NCBI GenBank assembly: GCA_942493215.1
Contig: OW818670.1
Location: 434,001-498,000 of the forward strand
Source: G942493215 sp942493215
GTDB taxonomy: Bacteria > Bacillota_I > Bacilli_A > RF39 > UBA660
Direction of reading: 5' to 3'
Length of the DNA stretch: 64,000 nucleotides
Shown here piece by piece: positions 1 through 8,562 of this stretch. The translations under genes and the position numbers were made by a program. Within the stretch, counting starts at the first letter, position 1; each line of letters starts with the position of its first letter. The notes under the pieces were generated by a model. That model was not told where the DNA came from and ran no database searches. It worked only from the letters and a program-made list of their open reading frames with translations.

Positions 1-1
1 A

Positions 2-23
2 AAAATTAGTTTAAACTAATTTT
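2..23 (-). terminator. Terminator of the deoxynucleotidase operon
   Basis: A perfect 22-bp palindrome (AAAATTAGTTT and its complement) overlaps the TAG stop of the minus-strand gene that ends at 16. It runs into a T tract at the window edge on that strand. Confidence 0.6.
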
Positions 24-576
24 CTCTTAATAAAATATCTTTTATTGCTAACCAATTATCCGCCCTTATAACATTTTGTTCTTCCAACTCTTTATTACCA
101 ATATTACGATTATGATAAGCTGTAAATAATAACTTCATTTCTGCCCCACTCAAGTTAGTAATCTTATCATCAATCTTAATATCACAATCAATAATATTCT
201 TACTGGATGTGAAAACATAATTGCTAGGTTTAATGAATGGTAACATCTTATATAAATATTTATATTTAGTATCTAATATATGTCCACAATCTGGTACGAT
301 ATCTCTCCATATATAATCAGTACATATATATATTTCATAATATTTAGATAATGCTTCTAATACTTCATAACAATTATCTAATAAAGGCGCATTTTCATAC
401 ATATCTACAGTCTTAAAATATTCAAAAAAAGCATCTTTCTTATCCTTAAGTAGATCTTGTAAATAATATCCATACTCACTACTATAATCAATTTTATAGT
501 CTAAAAATTCTTCTAAAATAGAGGCCAAATTACCATTAGTTATAACATAATCCATATCGACCATTATTGTTTTAAT
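16..576 (-). CDS. 5'-deoxyribonucleotidase-like HAD hydrolase
   Basis: Predicted HAD-superfamily phosphatase of the NT5C 5'(3')-deoxyribonucleotidase type, which removes phosphate from deoxynucleotides. Motif I is VDMDYV (nucleophile and acid/base Asp), an FTSSK segment follows in mid-protein, and a KIDDK motif IV is near residue 130. The length of about 186 aa fits the family. The first ATG is at 564, which leaves only two residues before the catalytic Asp and lies 19 nt from the only Shine-Dalgarno (AAGGAG, 584-589). An in-frame ATT at 576 would restore the first beta strand (IKTIMVDMD) at 7-nt spacing, so I place the start there; the conservative start is 564. It follows the methyltransferase gene by about 14 nt (25 nt from the ATG), so they are probably co-transcribed. 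Confidence 0.7.
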   Translation of the reverse strand: MKTIMVDMDYVITNGNLASILEEFLDYKIDYSSEYGYYLQDLLKDKKDAFFEYFKTVDMYENAPLLDNCYEVLEALSKYYEIYICTDYIWRDIVPDCGHILDTKYKYLYKMLPFIKPSNYVFTSSKNIIDCDIKIDDKITNLSGAEMKLLFTAYHNRNIGNKELEEQNVIRADNWLAIKDILLREN

Positions 577-589
577 AATATCACTCCTT

Positions 590-1345
590 CTAAATCTTAT
601 GAGCCTTAATAATTAAGGTTGTTGGACTAACACCTAATTTTTTTGGGTCCCAATAACTACTAGCATAACTACCAATATGATTTTCTATAATTGGTTCTTC
701 TTCATATATATGATCAATAACTAATCCCTCTTCTATTATAGTATTAACTAGTGTTGATATTTTTAAATTATATTGAATAGTTTCAACTTTATCAGCACCC
801 TTAAAAATAGTTTCTGCTTGTTCATCATTATATGATTTCTTTAATATTACTTGATTATCATTAAGATCTAAACAATTAAATAAAGGATGTGTCCATACCA
901 TAATAAATAGCCCATCTTTTTTTAAATACTGACTTACTAAATTAATTGTTGCTTTCATATCAGAACAAAAACCAATACTATATAGTGATAAAACACCATC
1001 AAAGTAGTTAAGAGGTAATCCGGGGTTATTTTCCATTGGTGAAACAAATAATTTATTAGTATCTAATTTAGGATTTAGTTTAGCTTTATCAATCTGTTCT
1101 TCAGAAATATCTAAACCCCATACCTCTTTGGCACCATTGTCTTTTAAATACTCTAAGCTTCTACCTTCTGAACAACCTAACTCTAAAAAGATCTTTTCTG
1201 ATATGTTTGAGAGAATATGCAAATCATTCTCATTTTTCATAAATGGTCCATATTCTGGTAATGAAGTATTAGAATATGGTTTACCGCCTCTAACAAGATT
1301 ATTCCAACCATCTTCATTTATCTTTTGAAAAACTTTTTTATCCAT
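590..1345 (-). CDS. Class I SAM-dependent methyltransferase
   Basis: Rossmann-fold methyltransferase of unknown substrate. Motif I is ELGCSEGRS (SAM-binding loop), followed by the acidic strand end GLDIS and a SLYSIGF segment at motif IV. I prefer the ATG at 1345 over an upstream TTG because GGGAGG lies 8 nt before it. First gene of a two-gene unit with the nucleotidase. The family is broad, so small molecule, tRNA or protein could each be the substrate. Confidence 0.75.
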   Translation of the reverse strand: MDKKVFQKINEDGWNNLVRGGKPYSNTSLPEYGPFMKNENDLHILSNISEKIFLELGCSEGRSLEYLKDNGAKEVWGLDISEEQIDKAKLNPKLDTNKLFVSPMENNPGLPLNYFDGVLSLYSIGFCSDMKATINLVSQYLKKDGLFIMVWTHPLFNCLDLNDNQVILKKSYNDEQAETIFKGADKVETIQYNLKISTLVNTIIEEGLVIDHIYEEEPIIENHIGSYASSYWDPKKLGVSPTTLIIKAHKI

Positions 1346-1437
1346 CAATGTAACCTCCCATACTTTTAACTAATTATAACATAACTATCATTTTTAATAA
1401 ACATTTGCTTAACTTTATTCCATCAGATTAATAACAA

Positions 1438-1446
1438 TGCTATAAT
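1438..1446 (+). promoter_or_regulatory. Extended -10 promoter, possibly leaderless
   Basis: TGCTATAAT is a perfect extended -10 box. A start point about 7 nt downstream falls at the GTG start codon of the next gene (1456), and no Shine-Dalgarno is visible in between. The mRNA may therefore be leaderless. No good -35 was found. Confidence 0.5.
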
Positions 1447-1455
1447 TATATTGAA

Positions 1456-1893
1456 GTGATAGTAGTGAGCAGTTATACAGATGAAAAAGAATTATTAGTA
1501 GCAGAATATGGTGAAATATGCTTTTTAGGAGGGACAATAGGCCCTAAAAACGTCTTATCATGTCATCACATTAGACCTATTAATAAAAATGGGAAAAATA
1601 ACTTAAATAACATTGCTTTAATGTGTAGATTAGAGCATGATATGCTTCACCTACTTGCTGAAATTAAACCTCAAACAGCTAAAGAAATTAGCGATTATTT
1701 GCATGATTTTAAAATATATCGAGATATGCTTGCTCGTGTTCAAATGCGCAGAAAACTTTTAAGAGATATTAAAGATTCGGGTTTTATAGTCGTAGAACAT
1801 CCTAAAGCTTTTGTTTTACAAAGCATAGAAGAGCCAAACGATCTCGGTAAAAAGTATTACATGAAAAAGATAAGAAGAAAAGCCAATGGATAG
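1456..1893 (+). CDS. Small HNH-motif protein
   Basis: A 145-aa protein with an HNH-like core at residues 35-70: C-H-H-I, then an Asn-rich turn, then C-R-x-E-H and a final H. This is the spacing of a zinc-supported HNH fold. The C-terminal half is basic with many Arg and Lys. It could be a small nuclease or only a DNA/RNA-binding relative; no methylase or partner is adjacent. The start is GTG at 1456 (alternative GTG at 1465). It is one of few plus-strand genes in the left part of the window. Confidence 0.6.
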   Translation: MIVVSSYTDEKELLVAEYGEICFLGGTIGPKNVLSCHHIRPINKNGKNNLNNIALMCRLEHDMLHLLAEIKPQTAKEISDYLHDFKIYRDMLARVQMRRKLLRDIKDSGFIVVEHPKAFVLQSIEEPNDLGKKYYMKKIRRKANG

Positions 1894-1923
1894 TATTATT
1901 TTAAATTGATTTTTATAGAAAAT

Positions 1924-1946
1924 AAAAGAAGGAATATCCTTCTTTT
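1924..1946. terminator. Bidirectional terminator
   Basis: AAAGAAGGA and TCCTTCTTT form a stem with a 3-nt loop and A/T runs on both sides. It lies between two convergent genes. Confidence 0.8.
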
Positions 1947-1951
1947 TAATA

Positions 1952-2275
1952 TTATTTTTTGTTTCGTCCCAACGTTTGATTAGTAGACAAATGACTTATA
2001 GCGTAATTTCGTATTTTGTTATTTATTTCATCAGGTGATTTAACATCCGAAACATCTTGATAATACTGCTTAATTATATCGTCATTATAAAAAACACGAT
2101 TGCCCATTAAAATAGCTGGTATTTTATAAATTTCTCTATCTAGGATTGTAACAGTACCAACATGTGTACCTTCAAAATCATAACCAGCCCGATCAACTGT
2201 TTCAAATAAATCATCACCTGGTAATAAAACAATTCTTATTTCATTATAGTCTAAATACATCTTGTTGTTATTCAT
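1952..2275 (-). CDS. Hypothetical protein, cotranscribed with mgtA
   Basis: 107-aa soluble protein that I do not recognise. It is acidic in the middle, has no signal peptide or membrane segment and ends in a basic tail. An AAAGGA Shine-Dalgarno precedes the ATG. It starts 12 nt after the Mg2+ ATPase gene, so it is the distal gene of that operon and could be an accessory to it; that link is inference from position only. Confidence 0.6.
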   Translation of the reverse strand: MNNNKMYLDYNEIRIVLLPGDDLFETVDRAGYDFEGTHVGTVTILDREIYKIPAILMGNRVFYNDDIIKQYYQDVSDVKSPDEINNKIRNYAISHLSTNQTLGRNKK

Positions 2276-2287
2276 ATATTTTCCTTT

Positions 2288-4903
2288 CTATAACCACTCA
2301 TGGTATTTCTTAATATATAGTTTTTTAACTACTTCAACAATTATTGAATATATGGCAATAAATACTACTGTAAATATATAATAGTTAAGCGGTAATATAA
2401 CAAAATTAAAAGTTGGAATATGAGAAAGTATTATTGGTGTTAGTATGGTACCTATTATTGTTATCATACTAAGAATAATTAATTTCTTATTAGCGCAACT
2501 CTCAATAAATGGCTTTTTAGCTGTTCTAACATAATGAATAATTAAGGTTTCACTTATTAGGCATTGAACAAACCATGCCGTTTGAAAGTAATTAGCTTGT
2601 CCTACAGTATTATAACCTAATATATACCAAAAAGCTGCAAAGGCTAAAATATCAACTAACGAACTAACTGGTCCCATAACATTCATAAATCTTTTTATAC
2701 CTTTAGTATCCCATGTATGAGGTTTTTCTAAGAAATCTTTATCGACATTATCATATGGTATTCCTATTTGAGAAATATCATATAAAAAGTCTTGTAATAA
2801 CATTTGAATAGGTAGTAAAGGTAAAAAAGGTAAGAAGATACTAGCAACAATAACACTGCAAACATCACCAAAATCAGCACTTAAAGCCATTTTCATATAT
2901 TTAATAGTATTACCATAAACTTTTCTTCCCTCAATAACTCCGTCATAAATAACTTCTAGATTTTTTTCTAAAAGAATAATATCACTAGCTTCTTTAGCAA
3001 TATCAGTGGCGGTATTAACGGATATTCCTACATCAGCCATTGTTAGGGATAAAGCATCATTTACTCCATCACCCATATAACCTACTACATGATTAGTTTT
3101 ATATAATTTAACTACTCTTTCTTTTTGCATAGGGTTTAATCTAGCAAAAACATCAACTTCATCAATAACTTTAATAAGCTCTTCATCAGTCATTTTATCG
3201 ACATCTAGGCCTGTTAAAATGTTATCTTTTCTTAAGCCTACTAATTGGCAAATGTTTTTAGTGGCATATAAACTATCCCCTGTTAATATTTTAGTACTAA
3301 TACCAATATGCTTTAGATTAGCAAGTATTTCTTTAGCATCATCTTTTGGAGGATCTAAGAACGCTACTAATCCAACAAAGGTCATATCACTTTCATAAGA
3401 AGCATCAAAAATATCAATACCAGGATATGAATCTTTGGTTGCTAAACCAATAACCTGCATACCTTTCATAGCTAATTCTTGAGCATAATTATTAATATTC
3501 TTTATTACTTCTTCATCTAAGTCAACAATCGTATTATGATTTTTAGCTTTAGTACATCCCTTTAGTACTTCTTCATAGGCACCCTTACAAATTAATAAAT
3601 CTTTATCATTAGTCTTAACAACAACACTTAATTTCTTGCGTGTATAATCAAAAGGTATCTCATCAATCTTTTTATAATTATTTAAAATGGTATCTAAACC
3701 ATGATCTTTACCATAACTAACAACAGCGCGATCAACTAAATTTTTTATACCAGTTGAATAATAACTATTTAAATAAGCATAATCTAGGATTTCAATATTT
3801 TCCTTACCATCAATACCCATATATATTTGTAAAATAATATTATTCATGGTTAATGTACCCGTTTTATCAGTACATAATATATTAATTGATCCTAAATTTT
3901 GAATTGCGTATATATTTTTAACTAAAACTTTCTTTTCAGCTAAACTACGACTTCCTTTAGTTAAATTAACATTAACAATCATTGGTAACATTGAAGGAGT
4001 TATACCAACCGCAACAGATATAGCAAAGAATAAGGCTTCAATCATATTTTCTCTAATAATACCATTTAATATGAATACCGTTGCTGAAACAATAATCATA
4101 TAAAATAATAGTAATTTAGAAATATTTTGCATTCCTATTTCAAAATTAGTAGGTTCTCTTTTAACATCAAGATTTTCACTCATTTTACCTAAATAAGTAT
4201 CAAACCCCGTATTAATAACAAGCGCTGTACCCCATCCACTAACAACATTAGAACCCATTAAACACATATTACTAAGATTGAAACAATCTTCGCCACCACT
4301 TTTTAAATTCCTTTCAACCGGAACACTTTCACCAGTAAAAACAGATTGATTAATAAATAAGTCTTTACTTTCTAGTAAAATAATATCCGCCGGAACAATA
4401 GCGCCAGCATTTAATTTGATAATATCACCAACCACAACTTTTTCCGTCTTTATTTCTTCTTCTTTACCATCTCTTATAATATTGGCAATAGAAAATATCT
4501 TTTCTTTTAATTTCTGATTAAATTTATAAACCGATATATCTTGAAAAAATCTAATTAAAGCACTAATAATCGCAATAACAATTATAATTATGGTTGCTAA
4601 TACATCACCTAATAAAAAATTGATTAAAGCTAAAAATAATAATATTAGAATAAATAAATCTTTAAAAGCATCATAAAGAAAATGGTACCAACGTCTTACT
4701 TCTTTCTTAATAACAATATTAGGTCCATCTTTTTTTAACCTATTATTAGATTCAGTTGTACTAAGACCATCCATACTAGTATCAAACTTTTCTAATAACT
4801 CATCCTTTGATAACTTGGATATCTTTGAGTACTTATTAAAAAGGTCCTTATCATCCGTTTTTATGGTTTCAGCTTTTTTGGTAATTTTAAAAATATCTAT
4901 CAT
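2288..4903 (-). CDS. mgtA: Magnesium-importing P-type ATPase
   Basis: P-type ATPase of the P3B MgtA/MgtB group, which imports Mg2+ across the cytoplasmic membrane. The phosphorylation motif DKTGTLT is near residue 344 and the hinge GDGVNDA near 611. An N-terminal cation-ATPase domain precedes paired membrane helices, and the LLQDFLYDISQ segment and IPYDNVD after it are diagnostic of MgtA. The length of 871 aa is normal. No Mg2+ riboswitch is visible: the leader is only about 10 nt after an extended -10 box at 4920-4928. Confidence 0.93.
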   Translation of the reverse strand: MIDIFKITKKAETIKTDDKDLFNKYSKISKLSKDELLEKFDTSMDGLSTTESNNRLKKDGPNIVIKKEVRRWYHFLYDAFKDLFILILLFLALINFLLGDVLATIIIIVIAIISALIRFFQDISVYKFNQKLKEKIFSIANIIRDGKEEEIKTEKVVVGDIIKLNAGAIVPADIILLESKDLFINQSVFTGESVPVERNLKSGGEDCFNLSNMCLMGSNVVSGWGTALVINTGFDTYLGKMSENLDVKREPTNFEIGMQNISKLLLFYMIIVSATVFILNGIIRENMIEALFFAISVAVGITPSMLPMIVNVNLTKGSRSLAEKKVLVKNIYAIQNLGSINILCTDKTGTLTMNNIILQIYMGIDGKENIEILDYAYLNSYYSTGIKNLVDRAVVSYGKDHGLDTILNNYKKIDEIPFDYTRKKLSVVVKTNDKDLLICKGAYEEVLKGCTKAKNHNTIVDLDEEVIKNINNYAQELAMKGMQVIGLATKDSYPGIDIFDASYESDMTFVGLVAFLDPPKDDAKEILANLKHIGISTKILTGDSLYATKNICQLVGLRKDNILTGLDVDKMTDEELIKVIDEVDVFARLNPMQKERVVKLYKTNHVVGYMGDGVNDALSLTMADVGISVNTATDIAKEASDIILLEKNLEVIYDGVIEGRKVYGNTIKYMKMALSADFGDVCSVIVASIFLPFLPLLPIQMLLQDFLYDISQIGIPYDNVDKDFLEKPHTWDTKGIKRFMNVMGPVSSLVDILAFAAFWYILGYNTVGQANYFQTAWFVQCLISETLIIHYVRTAKKPFIESCANKKLIILSMITIIGTILTPIILSHIPTFNFVILPLNYYIFTVVFIAIYSIIVEVVKKLYIKKYHEWL

Positions 4904-4919
4904 TTAACATCACAAGTAG

Positions 4920-4928
4920 ATTATAGCA
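4920..4928 (-). promoter_or_regulatory. Extended -10 promoter of mgtA
   Basis: Read on the minus strand this is TGCTATAAT, directly downstream of the previous terminator and 17 nt from the mgtA ATG. This leaves room for only a very short leader. Confidence 0.5.
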
Positions 4929-4934
4929 TAAAAA

Positions 4935-4955
4935 AGAACTAATATATTTAGTTCT
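4935..4955 (-). terminator. Terminator after the deoxyinosine glycosylase gene
   Basis: 8-bp stem AGAACTAA/TTAGTTCT with a 5-nt loop, followed on the minus strand by TTTTTTA. Confidence 0.75.
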
Positions 4956-4974
4956 CTTCATTACTTAACACTAT

Positions 4975-5469
4975 TTAACAGTTATCTTTGTTTAAATATT
5001 CTACAATTATTTGATATTCTTTAATTAAATGATCCATCCTTTTATTGGCATTAGCCGGACTAGTTGACGACAATGATATAGCAGCAACTAGAGTTTTAGG
5101 ATAAATGTATTTATTATATAATTGATATGCTTTTTTACCATTAGTAAAGACATACTTTATATTACTATTATTAATAATATCCCATACTTCATTTACTTTA
5201 ATATTTCTAATACTTGCATCACTAGAACCTACTATTTCACAACTTTTTATGACATCCCATAAAGCAATATGTTTATTTAATAGAAACTGTTTATAATCAG
5301 TTATTTTTTCATTAAATAAAGAACCCATAATCTTCCAAAAACGATTATAGGGACTAGCATATGGATAGCCAATCTCTCTTGATTTAACACTCGCAATAGA
5401 GCCTAAAATTAATATTTTAGAGTTCTTATCATATATCGGAGCAAAAGGATGTTTAATTAACTCAATCAT
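4975..5469 (-). CDS. DNA-deoxyinosine glycosylase (UDG superfamily)
   Basis: Base-excision glycosylase of the hypoxanthine-DNA glycosylase family (UDG family 6), which removes deaminated adenine from DNA. Seen: the ILGSIASVKSRE motif near the N terminus, then YASPYNRFWK, and LSSTSPANA near residue 145, which corresponds to the LPSTSPANA motif of the family. I choose the internal ATG at 5469 (MIELIKHPF) because AAGGTGA lies just before it and the ATG at 5487 has no ribosome site. Last gene of the ASCH-Nudix-phosphoesterase operon. Confidence 0.85.
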   Translation of the reverse strand: MIELIKHPFAPIYDKNSKILILGSIASVKSREIGYPYASPYNRFWKIMGSLFNEKITDYKQFLLNKHIALWDVIKSCEIVGSSDASIRNIKVNEVWDIINNSNIKYVFTNGKKAYQLYNKYIYPKTLVAAISLSSTSPANANKRMDHLIKEYQIIVEYLNKDNC

Positions 5470-5514
5470 ATAGTCACTCACCTTCATAAATATTATGATA
5501 AAAACAACTTCAAT

Positions 5515-6357
5515 CTATAACTTACTAATATATTCTTGATAAGCTTCTATAAATAAGATATCGGGTGTAACCACACTTATATCAATATTATCCTTTTTAG
5601 CTTTTTCTCTTATTAAACTCATAAAATGTAGAGCATGTTCTTTACCTGTTTTCAAGATAAGTAATATTAATTCACACCAAATAGTGTTTATTTGATAATA
5701 ATCTGTACTTTTATAATATTTTTCTAATTGAATGTAATCATAGTCTATACCTATTTTTTCATATTTTATATCATTATCATTGATTTCTAAAATACCATAT
5801 TTATAGGGTAGATCATCAGTTGGTAAACCAATCGATCCAGGATTAATAAACTTTCTCCCTTTATATTCGGTATAGTAGTATAGGTGCGTATGACCTAATA
5901 AATAAATATCACAATCATAATCTTCTATTAATCTATCAAAAATACCATAACTATCAGAAGAAACAACATCACGAGTATTATATGGTGTACCATGGGCAAG
6001 ACATATCTTACATCCCATAATATTTATTATTTGATAAATGGGTTGTTCTTTTAGATACTGAAAATTACTTTCACTTAAACTATCATAAGCATATTTAATA
6101 TTTTTATATTGTAGATATTCACCTAAGCCACTTTCTTTTATTTCATCATACTTAATTACATATAATTCCCGATTGCCATTGATAGCATATCCTTTGCTTT
6201 GTCTTATAATATCTAATATTTTATTACCATCAAAACCATCAGTAATATAATCACCTAAAAAAACAAACATATCAACATTTCTATTTTTAGCATCTTGATA
6301 GGCTTTATTAAAAACAGGATAATTACTATGAATATCTGATATAACTGCTATTTTCAT
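5515..6357 (-). CDS. YfcE-type metallophosphoesterase
   Basis: Calcineurin-like phosphoesterase. Metal-ligand motifs in order are DIHSN (near residue 8), GDYITDG, GNRE, AHGTP and GHTH, ending with the INPGS strand typical of the YfcE/MJ0936 group. The product is 280 aa, with about 80 residues beyond the catalytic core that I cannot assign. The ATG overlaps the Nudix stop by one base (TAATG), which indicates translational coupling. Substrate unknown. Confidence 0.8.
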   Translation of the reverse strand: MKIAVISDIHSNYPVFNKAYQDAKNRNVDMFVFLGDYITDGFDGNKILDIIRQSKGYAINGNRELYVIKYDEIKESGLGEYLQYKNIKYAYDSLSESNFQYLKEQPIYQIINIMGCKICLAHGTPYNTRDVVSSDSYGIFDRLIEDYDCDIYLLGHTHLYYYTEYKGRKFINPGSIGLPTDDLPYKYGILEINDNDIKYEKIGIDYDYIQLEKYYKSTDYYQINTIWCELILLILKTGKEHALHFMSLIREKAKKDNIDISVVTPDILFIEAYQEYISKL

Positions 6358-6887
6358 TATTTAACTCCTATAACATTGCCTAATAAATCAAGCATTTGAC
6401 AATTTTCTTTATTATTACTAAAAGTAAAACGAGAATCATTATTAAATATTGCGTCTTTGTATTCTTTAAAATCGAACCATTTAACTTCTGATAATTCTTC
6501 CTCTTGAATAACAAATTCTGATGCTAGTTTATCCATAAAAGTATAATAATATATAGAAACATGAGAATTACTTTCTCGTTCTTTAACTATCTTTATCAAA
6601 AAGTTTACATTTGAAGGATTAAGATCTATTCCTATTTCCTCTTTCGTTTCTCTAACTAAAGCCGTCATATTATCTTCACCAACATCAACATGACCACCAC
6701 ATGTTCCCCATTTATTAGGATTAAACTTCTTATTAGCACTTCTTTTTTGTAGTAAAATCTGACCCTGATTATTAATTAAAAATAAACCAACCTCATTATG
6801 TAATAAGTTTAAATCATGCGCCAGTTTCTTTTCCATTATCTGACCAGTTGAATTACCATCCCGATCAACAATTTCAATTAATTCCAT
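6357..6887 (-). CDS. Nudix hydrolase, IPP isomerase/YfcD-like
   Basis: Nudix box GGHVDVGE...RETKEEIGI around residues 65-87. The N terminus (VDRDGNSTG) and the WGTCGGHVD segment resemble the isopentenyl-diphosphate isomerase/YfcD subgroup. A nucleotide-diphosphate substrate is more likely than isoprenoid because the neighbours are repair and phosphoesterase genes. The start lies 14 nt inside the ASCH gene, with a GGGGGG ribosome site. Confidence 0.85.
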   Translation of the reverse strand: MELIEIVDRDGNSTGQIMEKKLAHDLNLLHNEVGLFLINNQGQILLQKRSANKKFNPNKWGTCGGHVDVGEDNMTALVRETKEEIGIDLNPSNVNFLIKIVKERESNSHVSIYYYTFMDKLASEFVIQEEELSEVKWFDFKEYKDAIFNNDSRFTFSNNKENCQMLDLLGNVIGVK

Positions 6888-7278
6888 TTAAATACCCCCC
6901 TGCTCTAACAAAACCCTGTCTATTCTTTTTAGATATCTTTATTGGCCCTATTACTCTTGGATTTTCAATATACATTAAAGTCCCATATTTACTACTTTGT
7001 TTTATTTGCCAATAACGATCGGGTCCTTTTATTAAATTATCATATTTATCTCTTATTTCTTTAACTCTATCAGGATTAAGATGATCAAAGAAAAGAACTT
7101 TTTTAACTGTAAAACAAGCTGATATATCTTTACCAGGTTCTTTTAAATAAACAACATCACCATCTTTTACAGTATTATATGGTATAATTTGATTCTTACT
7201 AAATCTACTCTCAATATACTTTTTACCACTTAATATCATATCAATTGTCATATAATCCATTACTGCTATATAATCCAT
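6874..7278 (-). CDS. ASCH (PUA-like) domain protein
   Basis: 134-aa protein matching the ASCH domain: IESRFSKN near residue 21, then DVVYLKEPG near 40 and a mid-protein helix before the YW/GTLMYIENP strands. ASCH domains are thought to bind RNA or modified nucleosides; the partner here is unknown. First gene of a four-gene operon (ASCH, Nudix, phosphoesterase, glycosylase), with AGGTGATAGT before the ATG. Confidence 0.75.
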   Translation of the reverse strand: MDYIAVMDYMTIDMILSGKKYIESRFSKNQIIPYNTVKDGDVVYLKEPGKDISACFTVKKVLFFDHLNPDRVKEIRDKYDNLIKGPDRYWQIKQSSKYGTLMYIENPRVIGPIKISKKNRQGFVRAGGYLNGIN

Positions 7279-7305
7279 ACTATCACCTACTTTAATTATA
7301 CAACA

Positions 7306-7330
7306 AAAAGACTCTTTTTAAGAGCCTTTT
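7306..7330 (-). terminator. Terminator after the YdcF-like gene
   Basis: 11-bp stem on the minus strand (one G-T pair) with a 3-nt loop and a TTTTTG tail. Confidence 0.7.
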
Positions 7331-7350
7331 AACATTTCTTTACGGTCATA

Positions 7351-7977
7351 TTAATAATCTAAATCAAAAATTTTTCCTTCTTTAGAATCTCTTATTAATA
7401 TTTTAGCTTCCCATGTAACATAAAAACGTCCACTATCTTGTTTATACTCTGATAGAAGCCAATTTTCCCGATCCGAATAGCCATCTTGAGCTCTAACTAA
7501 AGTATAATCAATCTTTTTACCATAATACTTTTTAAATATGGCATAACATCTTTTCAAATGAAAATCCGAGGTTATTAAGGTTATTCTATCTAATACATCA
7601 TACATACCATTATTCTTTAATATTTCAATACTATATAAAACGTTTTCAATTGTACTATTAGATTTATCCTCAATTATAATATCTTCTTCTCTTACGCCAC
7701 CTTTAAGAGCTTGTTCTTTCATAAGATTAGCTTCAGGTATCATCTCATTACTATGATTAGCAAACCCACCTATTCCGCCTGAAAATAAGATTTTCTTTAT
7801 TCTTTTTTGATGATATAAATTTATTGCTTCCTCTACACGATACTTTTGAACTTGATAATGACCAAAAACTATACCTATCATCGAAGATTCACCATCATCA
7901 TAAATATGATCAAAGACAATTTTACCAATTAATTCATCATTCAAATCTTGTTCATTTAATTCGCTTAATTTTGTCAT
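7351..7977 (-). CDS. YdcF/ElyC-type DUF218 protein
   Basis: DUF218 fold: IGIVFGH at the first strand, a basic helix, ILFSGGIGG, then the conserved IIIEDKSNSTIEN (near residue 105) and the LITSDFHLKR motif. Members are Rossmann-like and linked to envelope metabolism or SAM binding, without a firm reaction. There is no signal peptide, so it is cytoplasmic. The ATG at 7977 is chosen because AGGAAG lies 8 nt upstream. It lies 12 nt after a Nudix gene. Confidence 0.75.
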   Translation of the reverse strand: MTKLSELNEQDLNDELIGKIVFDHIYDDGESSMIGIVFGHYQVQKYRVEEAINLYHQKRIKKILFSGGIGGFANHSNEMIPEANLMKEQALKGGVREEDIIIEDKSNSTIENVLYSIEILKNNGMYDVLDRITLITSDFHLKRCYAIFKKYYGKKIDYTLVRAQDGYSDRENWLLSEYKQDSGRFYVTWEAKILIRDSKEGKIFDLDY

Positions 7978-7989
7978 TTCTTTCACTTC

Positions 7990-8562
7990 CTATTTGTTTT
8001 TTAAAATATAAGTAAGTAAAATACCAACACTACGATCTTCATCAATTTCTTGGTTTATACACATTTTGATTATTTCATCATAAGTTTTCCATTCAAAACC
8101 ATTAATGAATTCATTATCATCTAATTCTTGGCCATTTTCAATTATCTCAAAATCGGTAACCTCAAAATAATATAAATCCCAGATAATTACCGCTCCTGTT
8201 TTAGACACTTTAATTAGATTATGATTCTTAATATTGATACCAACCTCTTCTTTAACCTCACGAGCGACTGTCTTTTCAATATTTTCATATACACTATTGC
8301 TTTTAACAGCTTCTTTATAAGCATCCAGACTTTCAAATACTTTACCACCAGGTAAACGATAATCCCATTTCTTTAACTCATAACGATATTCTTTAGATAA
8401 TAGGATTTCTCCTTCTTTCTTATCAACAATTATAGCTCTAATGCCCGGAGGTCGACGAATCATATTACGTTTAAATAACTTCTTTTCGCCATTAATATCA
8501 AATTCTTCTTCCGTGCGTATTTGTTCAAAAAAACCATTGGTATAAACTATTTCTTCTTTCAT
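7990..8562 (-). CDS. Nudix hydrolase with an insertion inside the Nudix box
   Basis: ADP-ribose pyrophosphatase-like Nudix protein of 190 aa. The C-terminal half of the box is intact (E-x7-REVKEEVGI), and RLPGGKVFE gives the usual LPGG lead-in. About 15 residues are inserted between the GG and the first Glu, so the canonical G-x5-E spacing is broken. The ATG overlaps the stop of the upstream MBL gene (TAATG). Whether the insertion changes specificity is unknown. Confidence 0.8.
   Translation of the reverse strand: MKEEIVYTNGFFEQIRTEEEFDINGEKKLFKRNMIRRPPGIRAIIVDKKEGEILLSKEYRYELKKWDYRLPGGKVFESLDAYKEAVKSNSVYENIEKTVAREVKEEVGINIKNHNLIKVSKTGAVIIWDLYYFEVTDFEIIENGQELDDNEFINGFEWKTYDEIIKMCINQEIDEDRSVGILLTYILKNK

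Noticed and set aside
4904..4974. Mg2+ riboswitch upstream of mgtA
   Set aside because: Only 71 nt separate mgtA from the previous gene and they contain a terminator and promoter, so no M-box could fit.
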